A stretch of DNA of 64,000 bases from Pedobacter miscanthi (GCF_003315595.1 NZ_QNQU01000033.1:1-64000), one strand, 5' to 3'. Counted from the stretch's first letter, positions 25,440-33,643 are shown. A program made the numbers and translations. Notes: generated from the letters alone by a model not told the origin.

Positions 25440-26621
25440 ATGATGCAAGTTTTCCACAATAAAAGCAGGGTAATTATTACCTGCAACAAGCGCCTTTCTC
25501 CGTATCTTCAGGACGAAGTTACGGCTTTAGGCTATACGATAGAAAGGGCTTTCGCCACCGGTGTAGAGCTCAACATTACCCTTACAGAGTGTATTAAGCT
25601 TAATTTAAACTTGCGTTGCGCCAGCCAGATCCTTTATGCTATAAAAAGTTTTAAGGCCGTTACGCCAGATGATTTATATAAAGAAATATCGGCCATTGAG
25701 TGGGAAGAACTGATCGATTTTGCAGGTTATTTCTCCGTTACCTCAAATGTTGATAACCCAAATATTACCACACCTCTTTTTGCCAACTTAAAAGTAAAGG
25801 ATGCGATTGTAGACCGCATGAAAGAGAAAAAAGGCATCCGCCCCAATTCAGGATCAGATGCCAATAAAGCAGTGGTACATTTATACTGGAAAGATGCAGA
25901 TGCAGATGTATTTATAGATACTTCAGGCGAAACCCTTGCCAAACACGGCTACCGTAAAATTCCCGGGAAAGCTCCAATGCTCGAAGCTTTAGCCGCCAGT
26001 GTGATCCTGGCCTCCAACTGGGACAGAAAATCGCCTTTTATCAACCCTATGTGCGGCTCGGGAACTTTGGCCATCGAAGCTGCTTTAATTGCAACCAACC
26101 GTGCACCGGGTTTATACCGGATGAATTATGGTTTTATGCATATATTGGGTTATGATGAGCAGGCTTTTTTTGCAGAACGCCGGATTTTAAAAGATCAGGT
26201 TATCAAAAATGCCGACCTTAAAATTATAGCTTCCGATCTTTCGGAGGATGCCGTTGAAGTTACCCGCAGAAATGCAAAAACAGCTGGTGTAGATACTTTA
26301 ATCGAATTTGAAGTATGCGATTTTGAATTAACACCGGTTCCGGAAGATGGTAAAGGTGTGGTGGTTTTTAACCCTGAATATGGTGAGCGTTTAGGCGTAC
26401 ACAGTAAGCTTGAGTTAACCTATAAACGCATGGGCGATTACATGAAAACCAAATGTAAAGGTTACTCTGGCTATATTTTTACCGGAAATCCCGACCTTGC
26501 AAAAAAAATAGGTTTAAAAGCATCAAAAAAAATTGAATTTTATAATGGTAAATTAGATTGTCGTTTATTGGAATACGAATTATATGATGGCTCGCGCAGG
26601 GCACCATTAATTGAGGCATAA
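25440..26621 (+). CDS. THUMP-domain class I rRNA/RNA methyltransferase (RlmL/YpsC type)
   Basis: A 393-residue SAM-dependent RNA methyltransferase of the RlmL N-terminal/YpsC family, probably modifying guanine N2 in 23S rRNA. Residues ~45-165 form the THUMP RNA-binding domain. The C-terminal half has the SAM motif NPMCGSGTLAIEAALIA (about 202-218), SDLSEDAVEVTRRNAK, and the catalytic NPEYGERLG box, the family's version of NPPY. Two ATGs in a row open the gene. It is divergent from the DUF3127 gene. The exact target nucleotide is not decidable from this sequence. Confidence 0.9.
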   Translation: MMQVFHNKSRVIITCNKRLSPYLQDEVTALGYTIERAFATGVELNITLTECIKLNLNLRCASQILYAIKSFKAVTPDDLYKEISAIEWEELIDFAGYFSVTSNVDNPNITTPLFANLKVKDAIVDRMKEKKGIRPNSGSDANKAVVHLYWKDADADVFIDTSGETLAKHGYRKIPGKAPMLEALAASVILASNWDRKSPFINPMCGSGTLAIEAALIATNRAPGLYRMNYGFMHILGYDEQAFFAERRILKDQVIKNADLKIIASDLSEDAVEVTRRNAKTAGVDTLIEFEVCDFELTPVPEDGKGVVVFNPEYGERLGVHSKLELTYKRMGDYMKTKCKGYSGYIFTGNPDLAKKIGLKASKKIEFYNGKLDCRLLEYELYDGSRRAPLIEA

Positions 26622-26686
26622 TTTTTCATTGAAAATTGATATATTACGCTCTCTTACGTACCATAACGTAGAAAATTTTGAAGAAT

Positions 26687-27181
26687 ATGGAATTTGATGA
26701 CATGGATCATATGCCCGAATGGGAGCATTTTAGCCGTTTTGGCCGCGATGACGAGGATGAAGAAGGCCTATCGATTGATGACGCGGAAAAGGTTAGGCTA
26801 AAAGCAACCAGGGCAAAAACCCTTTATAACCAGGCAAGGGCAGTATATAAATATGCGGCCCTGTTCTGCGAAACGCTTGAAGGCGAAATGGCCGAAATGA
26901 CGGCCAACCTGATTATGCAGAACGCACTGATGCTCTGTCCGAAAATTGTTGGAGCCGAAGGTGCCGATATGTATATCTTAAGGATGGAGAATGCTTCCAT
27001 TATCCGTACCAATTGCCGCGAGCTCGAAACTCAGGTAAGGGCAGCAGATATGTTCGAAATATGCACGCCAGAATATAAGGACATTGTTTTAGATGAAATG
27101 GAAAAGTTCCGCCTGTTGTTTATAGAGTGGGTGAAATATTTCGAAAAAGACGAATTTGAGGATGACTGGGGGTTATACTAA
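26687..27181 (+). CDS. Conserved hypothetical protein, acidic, helical
   Basis: I do not recognise a functional family. The 164-residue protein starts with an acidic stretch (MEFDDMDHMPEWEH, DDEDEEG), followed by long predicted helices (about 30-165) with a conserved-looking centre (QARAVYKYAALFCETLEGE), and ends with an acidic/aromatic tail (EFEDDWGLY). No signal peptide or membrane segment, so probably cytoplasmic. The ATG at 26687 is preferred over a TTG nine bases upstream. Its stop overlaps that of the convergent ABC exporter gene by 4 bases, and it follows the methyltransferase by 65 bases, so it could be co-transcribed with it. Confidence 0.75.
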   Translation: MEFDDMDHMPEWEHFSRFGRDDEDEEGLSIDDAEKVRLKATRAKTLYNQARAVYKYAALFCETLEGEMAEMTANLIMQNALMLCPKIVGAEGADMYILRMENASIIRTNCRELETQVRAADMFEICTPEYKDIVLDEMEKFRLLFIEWVKYFEKDEFEDDWGLY

Positions 27182-29433
27182 TCCTTGGCATCTAAATCTT
27201 CGGTAGCTTTTTTTCTTCCTTTTTTTATCGGCAATGCATCAGGGGGAAATTGTTTATGCCACATGCCGGTATACATCCCGTCGAGTTTTATAAGCGCTGT
27301 ATGTGTTCCCTCTTCTATCAGCTTGCCTTCTTTTAAAACCACAATCTTATCCGCATTTACCACTGTACTTAACCGGTGTGCAATCAGAATAATTGTTTTC
27401 CCATGCTCCCTTAACAAAGAAATGGCATGATGGATATGTTCTTCTGACGAGGAATCAAGTGATGAGGTTGCCTCATCCAGGATCAGAATTTCAGGTTCAC
27501 GGTACAAAGCCCTGGCAATGGCCAAACGTTGCCGCTGTCCGCCTGATAAATTGGTCGCATTTTCGCCAAGATACGTTTCGAAACCATTAGGAAGCCGTTC
27601 GATAAAATCAATGATATTCAACTGGCCGCAGATACGGATAATTTTTTTCATATCAGGCTCCATTTCCCCAATGGCAATATTATCGATTACATTGCCTGCA
27701 AAGAGGTGTACATCCTGCGGAACAACGGCAACAAGTTTCCTTAAACTTTCGTTGGTAAGATAATTAATATCAAATTCGCCGATCATAATGTTGCCGGATT
27801 GTAAAGGATAAATATTCTGAAGCAGCGACAATAATGTCGTTTTTCCTGAACCACTCTCTCCTACCACTGCGGTAATTTTACCTTTCGGTACCTGCAGGTT
27901 AAACCCATCAAACACCGTTACCCGTGTACCGTACCTGAAATTTACATTTCTGAATTCAATATCTCCGATCATATCGGGTGTGAGGTCAGTCTTATTTTCA
28001 GTTTTTTCGCGTTCAAGGTCCATAATTTCAAATAACCTGTCTGCAGCGATGCGCGCATCCTGAAAAACCTTGTTCATTCCGATCAAACTGATCACCGGCC
28101 CGGTAAAATAACCTATTATAGCATAAAACGATAAAAGTTCTCCAGGTGTAATCATATTCTGGAGTACAAAACTTGCACCCGCCCATAACAGGATCACGGC
28201 AAAGATGCTTGAAATAAACCCGCTCGCGTTGCCCACCAAAAGTGAATTCGTACCAGAAGTATATACCGTTTTTAACAGATTGATAAACCTGATTTCGGTT
28301 TTGAGGTTCGAAAAATTTTCCAAGCCGAAACGTTTGATTGTACTCACTGAATTTACAGATTCTACCAATTGATTTTCCAGTTCGGCACTTTTCTCCATCA
28401 ACTGGCGCTGTGTGGTTTTATTAAGCCGGTTAGATACATAATAAACTAGCGCATATAAAGGAACCACGGTTAGCATAATTAAAGCCAGTTTCCAGTAATA
28501 GGTAAACATTAAGGCGAAGGAGAAAATCAGGATGAAAACGTTAACGGCAAAACCAACCAGCACATCATTTATAAAAGCCCTGATTTTAACAGCATCGTTC
28601 ATCCGCGAAATAATTTCACCCACCCGCATGGTATCAAAAAAAGACTGCGGAAGTTTTAAAAGATGTTTATAATAGCCCAAAATCAACCTGGCATCAATCT
28701 GCTGTCCGGTTTTAATAGTCAATAAGGTTTTGGCATAATTGATAAAAATCTGCACTAAAATGATGATGATCATCACTGTGCCCATTAAATTAAGGAGGTT
28801 CGTATTTCCCTCCGGCAACACATTATCTACAATTTTCTGAAGAAAAATGGAAGTAGATAAACCCAGTATGGTGTAAAAAATAGCACCGACCAAAACCTGG
28901 ATCAGCACCGATTTATGCGGCATTAACAGATAAACAAAACGTTTTTCGAGCGAAATTCGTTCCGTGCCGGCCGTAAAATCATCTCCCGGCAAAAGCATAA
29001 TTAAAACTCCCGTCCATTTTTGCCTGAACTCATCAGGTGTTAATCTTTGCATTTCGCCATAAGCGGGATCCATTACTTCTACATATTCTTCTGTAATTTT
29101 ATACAGTACAATGTAATGGGCAATATTATTGTGGTTTACATGGGCAATAACCGGCAGCGGAATGGAAAAAAGATTATCATAAGTGGCTTTTACGCCCTTT
29201 GCCGAAAAACCAAGCCTGGTAGAAGCTTCGATCAGCCCGAGCACATTGGTACCTTTTTTATCGGTAGAGGCATACTGACGGATTCGTGCAATGGGCATAT
29301 CAAGGCCATAATGTATGGCAATTGATGCCAGGCAAGCCGCACCACAGTCGGTAATATCATGCTGCCTGATGATGGTTTTCTTTGCTTTTTTATTTGATTT
29401 TAAAGCATCGAAAAATTGCTTAATGGTTTTCAT
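27178..29433 (-). CDS. C39-peptidase ABC exporter for double-glycine-leader peptides
   Basis: A 751-residue peptidase-containing ABC transporter (PCAT). The N-terminal C39 domain would cut leaders after GG: QHDITDCGAACL holds the catalytic Cys30 and oxyanion Gln24, the catalytic His is in AHYIVLY (near 107), and the Asp in VMDPAYG. Six membrane helices follow (about 165-440). The ATPase has Walker A GESGSGKTTL, signature LSGGQRQRLAIARAL, Walker B EILILDEATSSLD and the switch His in IAHRLSTV. All are intact, so it should process and export peptides. The start ATG overlaps the HlyD stop (ATGA). The three GG-leader peptides encoded upstream on the same strand are the obvious cargo. Confidence 0.95.
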   Translation of the reverse strand: MKTIKQFFDALKSNKKAKKTIIRQHDITDCGAACLASIAIHYGLDMPIARIRQYASTDKKGTNVLGLIEASTRLGFSAKGVKATYDNLFSIPLPVIAHVNHNNIAHYIVLYKITEEYVEVMDPAYGEMQRLTPDEFRQKWTGVLIMLLPGDDFTAGTERISLEKRFVYLLMPHKSVLIQVLVGAIFYTILGLSTSIFLQKIVDNVLPEGNTNLLNLMGTVMIIIILVQIFINYAKTLLTIKTGQQIDARLILGYYKHLLKLPQSFFDTMRVGEIISRMNDAVKIRAFINDVLVGFAVNVFILIFSFALMFTYYWKLALIMLTVVPLYALVYYVSNRLNKTTQRQLMEKSAELENQLVESVNSVSTIKRFGLENFSNLKTEIRFINLLKTVYTSGTNSLLVGNASGFISSIFAVILLWAGASFVLQNMITPGELLSFYAIIGYFTGPVISLIGMNKVFQDARIAADRLFEIMDLEREKTENKTDLTPDMIGDIEFRNVNFRYGTRVTVFDGFNLQVPKGKITAVVGESGSGKTTLLSLLQNIYPLQSGNIMIGEFDINYLTNESLRKLVAVVPQDVHLFAGNVIDNIAIGEMEPDMKKIIRICGQLNIIDFIERLPNGFETYLGENATNLSGGQRQRLAIARALYREPEILILDEATSSLDSSSEEHIHHAISLLREHGKTIILIAHRLSTVVNADKIVVLKEGKLIEEGTHTALIKLDGMYTGMWHKQFPPDALPIKKGRKKATEDLDAKD

Positions 29434-30635
29434 AGGCCTGTTACCTGGGTTTCTTTACTTGGTGGAATTACATTTGGGTTTAACCAATCATCTGCCTTAT
29501 CATATAACAATTGGAAAAGTGTTCTTCTGGTAACAAAAAAGCGGGCCTGTAAAGTCATTCCCTTTTTTATTTTACCAATGTAACCGTTACGGAGTTTTAA
29601 GCTGTTTTTATCGAGCAGGCACCTCACCTTAAAAAATGGCTGCGCGCCATTTTGCATAAAAACATCGCTCGAAATTGAAATTACCTTACCGGTGGCCATG
29701 CCCCATTCATTGTAGTTGTAGGCATCAATCTGAAACCTGGCTTTTGTACCCACGCGTAATAAACCAATATCTTTAGGCTGCACATAGGTTTCGGCGATCA
29801 GGCCTGAATCAGGCGAAATTTCACCCAAAATTTCATTTGCCGAAATCGAACTTCCCGGCTGTATCCCTTTTAACTGTTGTACTGTTCCGGTTAAAGGTGC
29901 TTTAATGGTATAAAACTCTTTTTCTTCCTCATACTGCTTATCGCGCGAGCCCAGTTGCTGGCGCTGGATATTTAACTGGTTAAGTTCGGTTTGCCATTTA
30001 CTGCCCTGCTCCTCTCCGATTAGAGAAAGCTCGTTAAATACATTATCCTTTTTAAGCTTAACTTCATCAAATTCTAAAGCCGAAACCGCCCTTCTCTTAT
30101 ACAGATAAGCATAACGGTCGTAATTTTTATAGGCAAGCTGATAACGTGCCTTGGCCTCGGTAACCCGCTGCATAAATAAACTATACTGCTGGCCATAAAC
30201 ACCCGATTTTAAAGGAAGTTTTTTCGACCAGTCGTTTCTTTTATAAGCGTTGATCAATAAGCCGAGATCAAATAATTGATCTTCAACGTCTGTTTGTTGA
30301 AACCGGTTAAGGGCATCCTGACTTTCAATATTTTCTTTTTTAATGGTAAGTAAAACCTGACCGGCTTTAACATGCATGTTTTCTTTAATAAAAAGAGAAT
30401 CGATACGCCCTGCAATTAAGGGTTTAATTTCGTTCCGTTCAGCAGTAGGCCTGAAAAGTCCGGTACTTTTAACATTAACATCAACCGTTATAAGGAACAT
30501 GGCCAAAAAAGCGACAATTAATACGGCAAGCATTACCTGATAAATAATTTTAGTATACGAATTGTGGGTATGAAAATGGTATTCAGCCGTATTTTCAATT
30601 ACTTCTTTCGGAAAAATATATTTATCGCTGTCCAT
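29430..30635 (-). CDS. HlyD-family periplasmic adaptor of the peptide exporter
   Basis: A 401-residue membrane-fusion protein that bridges the inner-membrane ABC exporter to an outer-membrane channel. It has one N-terminal membrane helix (about 30-55, IIYQVMLAVLIVAFLAMFLI), a biotinyl-lipoyl-like half motif (KPLIAGRIDSLFIKENMHVKAGQVLLTI), a long coiled-coil hairpin (about 110-230), and the second lipoyl half with IKAPLTGTVQQLKGIQPGSSI. A beta-barrel domain follows. It is translationally coupled to the ABC gene through a 4-base ATGA overlap. No TolC-type gene is nearby, so a shared outer-membrane channel is likely used. Confidence 0.93.
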   Translation of the reverse strand: MDSDKYIFPKEVIENTAEYHFHTHNSYTKIIYQVMLAVLIVAFLAMFLITVDVNVKSTGLFRPTAERNEIKPLIAGRIDSLFIKENMHVKAGQVLLTIKKENIESQDALNRFQQTDVEDQLFDLGLLINAYKRNDWSKKLPLKSGVYGQQYSLFMQRVTEAKARYQLAYKNYDRYAYLYKRRAVSALEFDEVKLKKDNVFNELSLIGEEQGSKWQTELNQLNIQRQQLGSRDKQYEEEKEFYTIKAPLTGTVQQLKGIQPGSSISANEILGEISPDSGLIAETYVQPKDIGLLRVGTKARFQIDAYNYNEWGMATGKVISISSDVFMQNGAQPFFKVRCLLDKNSLKLRNGYIGKIKKGMTLQARFFVTRRTLFQLLYDKADDWLNPNVIPPSKETQVTGL

Positions 30636-30715
30636 ATCTAAAAATTATATACGCATTTAAGCCAGTTTAGTTTTATACCATAAGAAAAAGCTATGAGTAG
30701 TTATGCCTAATGCTA

Positions 30716-30928
30716 TTATTTTTGACCTGGTAAGCCCAGGTATAAACCAATATTATTTCCCACTGAAAGTGTTGTTGTACTTTTATAATCGCCATCACTC
30801 CTGGTAAAAGAAATGCTTAGCAAGCTATCGGTTGAGGCAGTAAGGGATATAGCTGTAGTGCCTGTATTTCCATCAAATACACCACCACCGTTAATGGCTG
30901 TAAGTTCGTTTTCTGATAAATTTTCCAT
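30716..30928 (-). CDS. Double-glycine-leader peptide, third (diverged) member
   Basis: A 70-residue precursor. Leader: MENLSENELTAINGG (15 residues) with the LS-x-NEL-x-x-INGG pattern of C39 substrates. The predicted mature part is about 55 residues, Thr/Ser/Gly-rich, without cysteine. Its C-terminal part SDGDYKSTTTLSVGNNIG aligns with DGDE...SLSIGNNIG of the two larger paralogues, so it is a distant relative. It lies 80 bases upstream of hlyD and shares the strand with the exporter. It lacks the duplicated 5' leader of the other two, so it is probably made from a longer transcript. Confidence 0.82.
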   Translation of the reverse strand: MENLSENELTAINGGGVFDGNTGTTAISLTASTDSLLSISFTRSDGDYKSTTTLSVGNNIGLYLGLPGQK

Positions 30929-30950
30929 ATTCCTGATTTAAATTCAACAG

Positions 30951-30982
30951 AAAAAGGAGGATAAATAATTATCCTCCTTTTT
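30951..30982 (-). terminator. Terminator after the second GG-leader peptide gene
   Basis: A near-perfect hairpin, with AAAAAGGAGGATA and TATCCTCCTTTTT arms, lies 14 bases past the stop of the peptide gene at 30997 and is followed on the minus strand by U-rich sequence. It could limit read-through into the third peptide and the exporter genes, and so set the peptide-to-exporter ratio. Confidence 0.7.
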
Positions 30983-30996
30983 CAACAATAATAATA

Positions 30997-31230
30997 TTAC
31001 TTGCTTAAACTATCGAATAAGCCACTTAAGCTACCGCCAATGTTGTTACCAATTGATAACGAACTTGCACTGGCTTCATCACCATCTTTACTGGCAGTTT
31101 GGAATGATAATAAGTTACCAATTCCGATTGATCCCAATAAGCCGCCGGTATTCGACGAATCGTTGCTACCAAATAAACCACCACCATTAATCTCTTTCAT
31201 TTCTGTTAAATTCAATTCCTGCATTTTCAT
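30997..31230 (-). CDS. Double-glycine-leader Gly/Ser-rich peptide, copy 2
   Basis: A 77-residue precursor. Leader MKMQELNLTEMKEINGG (17 residues), then a predicted 60-residue mature peptide beginning GLFGSNDSSNTGG and ending LFDSLSK. It is acidic overall (more D/E than K/R), free of cysteine, and rich in Gly and Ser. It contains GSIGIGNLLSF and GNNIGGSL motifs shared with copy 1. The ATG at 31230 is chosen because the paralogue starts identically (MK-M/L-QELNL) and both are then exactly 77 residues; a longer in-frame reading from 31275 is unlikely. Probable exported bacteriocin-like or signal peptide. Confidence 0.87.
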   Translation of the reverse strand: MKMQELNLTEMKEINGGGLFGSNDSSNTGGLLGSIGIGNLLSFQTASKDGDEASASSLSIGNNIGGSLSGLFDSLSK

Positions 31231-31494
31231 AATAAATAGATTTAATAAGCTTACTCTGTTATAGGTTTTCAGCATCCCCTGATAAAGGCTTGTATAGCCA
31301 TTTAATTAATAAACGCATTAGTATGATGATCAGATTTTGTAAAAACGGCGTTTCAAACAACGGCACAGAATACAATAAACTATTTGGTTGTCAATTAATT
31401 AAAACAATTTTAAAACTCAAAACGTTAATGCAAACCACATAAAAAAAGGACTTCCGTAGAAGTCCCTTTTTTATAAAAGAATTGATAAGTCAAA
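31231..31494 (-). promoter_or_regulatory. Upstream region of peptide copy 2 with conserved leader box
   Basis: Just upstream of the start (31241-31272) lies a block matching the region upstream of copy 1 (31741-31772): plus-strand TTTAATAA-GC-TACTCTGTT, then AGGTTTTC-GC. No exact TAnnTTTG box was found. The conservation suggests a shared promoter or regulatory site carried along in the duplication. Confidence 0.4.
31441..31472 (-). terminator. Terminator after GG-leader peptide copy 1 (possibly bidirectional)
   Basis: GGACTTC (31448-31454) pairs with GAAGTCC (31459-31465) around CGTA. A-runs lie on the left and T-runs on the right, so the hairpin has a U-tract in either direction. It lies 23 bases past the stop of peptide copy 1. 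Confidence 0.75.
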
Positions 31495-31728
31495 TTAGCT
31501 GGTTAAGCTTTTAAATAAACCTTCAAGGCTTCCACCAATGTTATTTCCTAAAGAGAACGAGGTTTTACTCGATTCATCTCCGTCTTGTGTTTCATTTGAA
31601 AATGATAACAGATTACCAATTCCGATTGATCCTAACAGACCGCCTGAATTTGACGAATCATTACCACCAAATAAACCACCACCGTTGATTTCTTTCATTT
31701 CGTTTAAATTTAACTCTTGAAGTTTCAT
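31495..31728 (-). CDS. Double-glycine-leader Gly/Ser-rich peptide, copy 1
   Basis: A 77-residue precursor almost identical in design to copy 2: leader MKLQELNLNEMKEINGG, then a predicted mature 60-mer starting GLFGGNDSSNSGG with GSIGIGNLLSF, DGDESS, GNNIGGSL and an LFKSLTS end. It is acidic, cysteine-free and Gly/Ser-rich, unlike the short cationic class II bacteriocins. The leader fits recognition and cleavage by the C39 exporter encoded downstream. It is the first gene of the minus-strand peptide-exporter set, with its own terminator. Antibacterial, signalling or surface roles are all possible. Confidence 0.87.
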   Translation of the reverse strand: MKLQELNLNEMKEINGGGLFGGNDSSNSGGLLGSIGIGNLLSFSNETQDGDESSKTSFSLGNNIGGSLEGLFKSLTS

Positions 31729-32029
31729 AACGTTTTCTAATTTTAATAATGCCTACTCTGTTTGAGGTTTTCGGCTACTCCTTTTATAAGCCGGCCTTTA
31801 TTGCCGGGGTTATTTAAGAAACGATGCCAGGCCCTTTAAAGTTTTCATAAAGCCTTGATTAACAACTCACAATTCGAATACATTAAACATTTGGGTTGTT
31901 CCTTTGTTGTAATAAAAAAATCTTTCTTCCGTTCGCGTAATTCCTATAAGTGCTAAAAAATCACATTTTTAAATCTGAAGGAATAAAAGTTTCGTAAATA
32001 CAGGAGAACATTAAAAAATTATCCCTTTT
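31729..32029. promoter_or_regulatory. Divergent control region between GG-peptide copy 1 and the XRE gene
   Basis: A 301-base AT-rich region without a gene. Its left end (31741-31775) carries the box conserved with the upstream region of copy 2 (TACTCTGTT...AGGTTTTC-GGC). A GCCGGCC...GGCCGGG-like GC stem occurs around 31789-31810 (AAGCCGGCCTTTATTGCCGG). No exact TAnnTTTG box was found on either strand. The XRE protein encoded to the right may bind here. Confidence 0.4.
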
Positions 32030-32311
32030 ATGGAAGATGTATTGGCTTTAAAGACGAAGAATGTTGCCGGGAATATCAGGAAAATTAGAGAATACAGAGA
32101 CTATACTCAAGATTATCTGGCAGCGAAACTAAAAATTTCACAAAATGCCTACAGCAAAATTGAGCTTGGCTACAGTAAGCTTACTATAGACCGCTTATTT
32201 CAGATTGCAGCAATTTTAGAAGTAGAGGTAGCACATTTGCTTACGCTTAACCATAGCGATCTGATTAAAATTATTGCAGATGACGAGAACCGGGCAGCTG
32301 CGGCAAGTTAA
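32030..32311 (+). CDS. Small XRE-family helix-turn-helix regulator
   Basis: A 93-residue HTH_3 DNA-binding protein. The helix-turn-helix lies at about 16-70: IRKIREYRDYTQDYLAAKLKISQNAYSKIE-type residues (quoted as two motifs, REYRDYTQDYLAAKL and SQNAYSKIELG), then LTIDRLFQIAAILEVEVAHLL. The C-terminal tail is short. It is transcribed away from the GG-peptide genes across a 301-base shared region, so it is the best candidate regulator of the peptide island. That link rests only on position. Confidence 0.85.
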   Translation: MEDVLALKTKNVAGNIRKIREYRDYTQDYLAAKLKISQNAYSKIELGYSKLTIDRLFQIAAILEVEVAHLLTLNHSDLIKIIADDENRAAAAS

Positions 32312-32356
32312 ATCATACTGTTGATATCATTTTTTTATCCCTGCCGATAATTCCGA

Positions 32357-32364
32357 TACCTTTG
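32357..32364 (+). promoter_or_regulatory. Predicted -7 box for the HD-hydrolase gene
   Basis: TACCTTTG matches TAnnTTTG exactly and lies 15 bases before the ATG at 32380. Because the TTG at 32362 falls inside this box, the downstream ATG is favoured as the real start. Confidence 0.4.
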
Positions 32365-32379
32365 GAAAAATTTAGGATT

Positions 32380-33024
32380 ATGCAGGTTGCCATTCAAAAA
32401 ACCATTGATTTTGTAAAAGAGACTTTAGCCCATGCTGAAGCCGGACATGACTGGTTCCATATTGAGCGCGTTTTTAAAACCGCTCAAACCATCAATCAAC
32501 AAGAAAATGGCAATGAACTTGTAGTGGCATTTGCTGCATTATTGCATGATATTGCTGATCCAAAATTCAACAATGGAGATGAGGAACTGGGGCCGAATAT
32601 GGCCGCATCATTTCTGGCATCAATTGCTGTAGATGCCGCCGTTATTGACCATGTTAAACTGATTATCCAGAACATGTCGTTCAAAAACAGTTTTGATGGT
32701 GCTGGTTTTACCTCAAAAGAAATGCAGATTGTACAGGATGCCGACCGTTTGGATGCAATTGGTGCAATTGGCATTGCCAGGGCTTTTACTTACGGTGGTT
32801 TTAAAAACAGGGTGCTTTACGATCCGGCTATTCGGCCAGAAGCGCATTTAACCAAAGAAAGTTATAAAAATACAACTGCGCCAACCATTAATCACTTTTA
32901 CGAAAAGCTGCTTCTGCTAAAAGATATGATGAATACCGAAAGTGGTAAAACCATAGCCGCTGAGAGGCATCACTTTATGCTGCAATACCTGGATCAGTTT
33001 TATAAAGAATGGGAAGGCAAGTAA
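32380..33024 (+). CDS. HD-domain phosphohydrolase
   Basis: A 214-residue metal-dependent HD-family phosphohydrolase (YedJ/YpgQ-like). Metal ligands are visible: the His in HDWFHIERV (about 22-30), HD in AALLHDIADPKF, and the distal Asp in QDADRLDAIGAIGIARAFTYGG. Relatives hydrolyse nucleotides or pyrophosphate-containing compounds; the substrate here is unknown. The start at 32380 is preferred over a TTG six codons upstream, which overlaps a promoter box. It follows the XRE gene on the same strand but has its own predicted promoter. Confidence 0.88.
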   Translation: MQVAIQKTIDFVKETLAHAEAGHDWFHIERVFKTAQTINQQENGNELVVAFAALLHDIADPKFNNGDEELGPNMAASFLASIAVDAAVIDHVKLIIQNMSFKNSFDGAGFTSKEMQIVQDADRLDAIGAIGIARAFTYGGFKNRVLYDPAIRPEAHLTKESYKNTTAPTINHFYEKLLLLKDMMNTESGKTIAAERHHFMLQYLDQFYKEWEGK

Positions 33025-33066
33025 ACCTACAGCCGGTCTGTTAAAAAATTACCCATTAGTAAGTAT

Positions 33067-33096
33067 TTTGGCGCACTTCATAAGGACTTAACTTTA
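33067..33096 (+). promoter_or_regulatory. Predicted promoter of the 176-residue membrane protein gene
   Basis: TTTG (33067-33070), an 18-base spacer and TAACTTTA (33089-33096), one mismatch from TAnnTTTG, lie 16 bases before the ATG at 33113. Confidence 0.4.
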
Positions 33097-33112
33097 GCAA
33101 AAATTAATCCTT

Positions 33113-33643
33113 ATGCAACCATACAAACTAAAATACCATAAAAACAGTGTTTTGTTGATTGCCATGGTTGGTATTCCGGTATTTTTTATATCGCTGATGT
33201 TGTATTGTCTTTTTAATTTACCAACGTCACTTTCTGAACCTTCAACATTAATCCTGATCTGCTTATCGGTCATTTTTATGGCCACTACACTTTTATGGAT
33301 TACCCGAACACAGATTTTTGTAACCAGCAAAGTCCAGATCAACGAGAAAGGTTTCAGGTTTAAGCTAAAAAGAACTTCATTTTTATACAGGAGAACAAAT
33401 TTTTTCTGCCATTGGGATAATGTTACCAGCGTAACCGAAATGTTCGATAACCACAATGGCGGATATTTTTATAAGGTCGTGTTTAAAAACCCGCATTTCG
33501 TGGGTTATTTCAGCCCGTTAAAAAAATACGAAAAAGAAGCAGACCGTTTTTTTACTGAATTGCAGTTTTATAAGGAAAGTTATAATATTCCGCTTCAGCT
33601 GCCATTGGATATAAAATTGAAGCCGACCAAAAGTTTTGAATAA
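33113..33643 (+). CDS. Two-helix membrane protein, unknown function
   Basis: I do not recognise a named family. The 176-residue protein has two hydrophobic helices near the N-terminus (about 13-37 and 45-65). A soluble domain of about 110 residues follows, whose pattern (beta-rich, VQINEKGFRFKLKRTSFLYRR, WDNVTSVTEMF) resembles bacterial PH-like (YdbS/YcxB-type) domains. It stands alone between the HD hydrolase and the radical-SAM gene. An immunity role for the nearby exported peptides would be speculation, as it is about 1.4 kb away and on the opposite strand. Confidence 0.7.
   Translation: MQPYKLKYHKNSVLLIAMVGIPVFFISLMLYCLFNLPTSLSEPSTLILICLSVIFMATTLLWITRTQIFVTSKVQINEKGFRFKLKRTSFLYRRTNFFCHWDNVTSVTEMFDNHNGGYFYKVVFKNPHFVGYFSPLKKYEKEADRFFTELQFYKESYNIPLQLPLDIKLKPTKSFE

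Noticed and set aside
31001..31720. Plus-strand open frames opposite the GG-leader peptide genes
   Set aside because: They are shadows of the peptide genes. They look alike only because the opposite-strand genes are paralogues, and they have no leader or domain of their own.
33113..33643. Immunity protein for the GG-leader peptides
   Set aside because: It is about 1.4 kb away, on the opposite strand, has its own predicted promoter, and is not coupled to the peptide genes.
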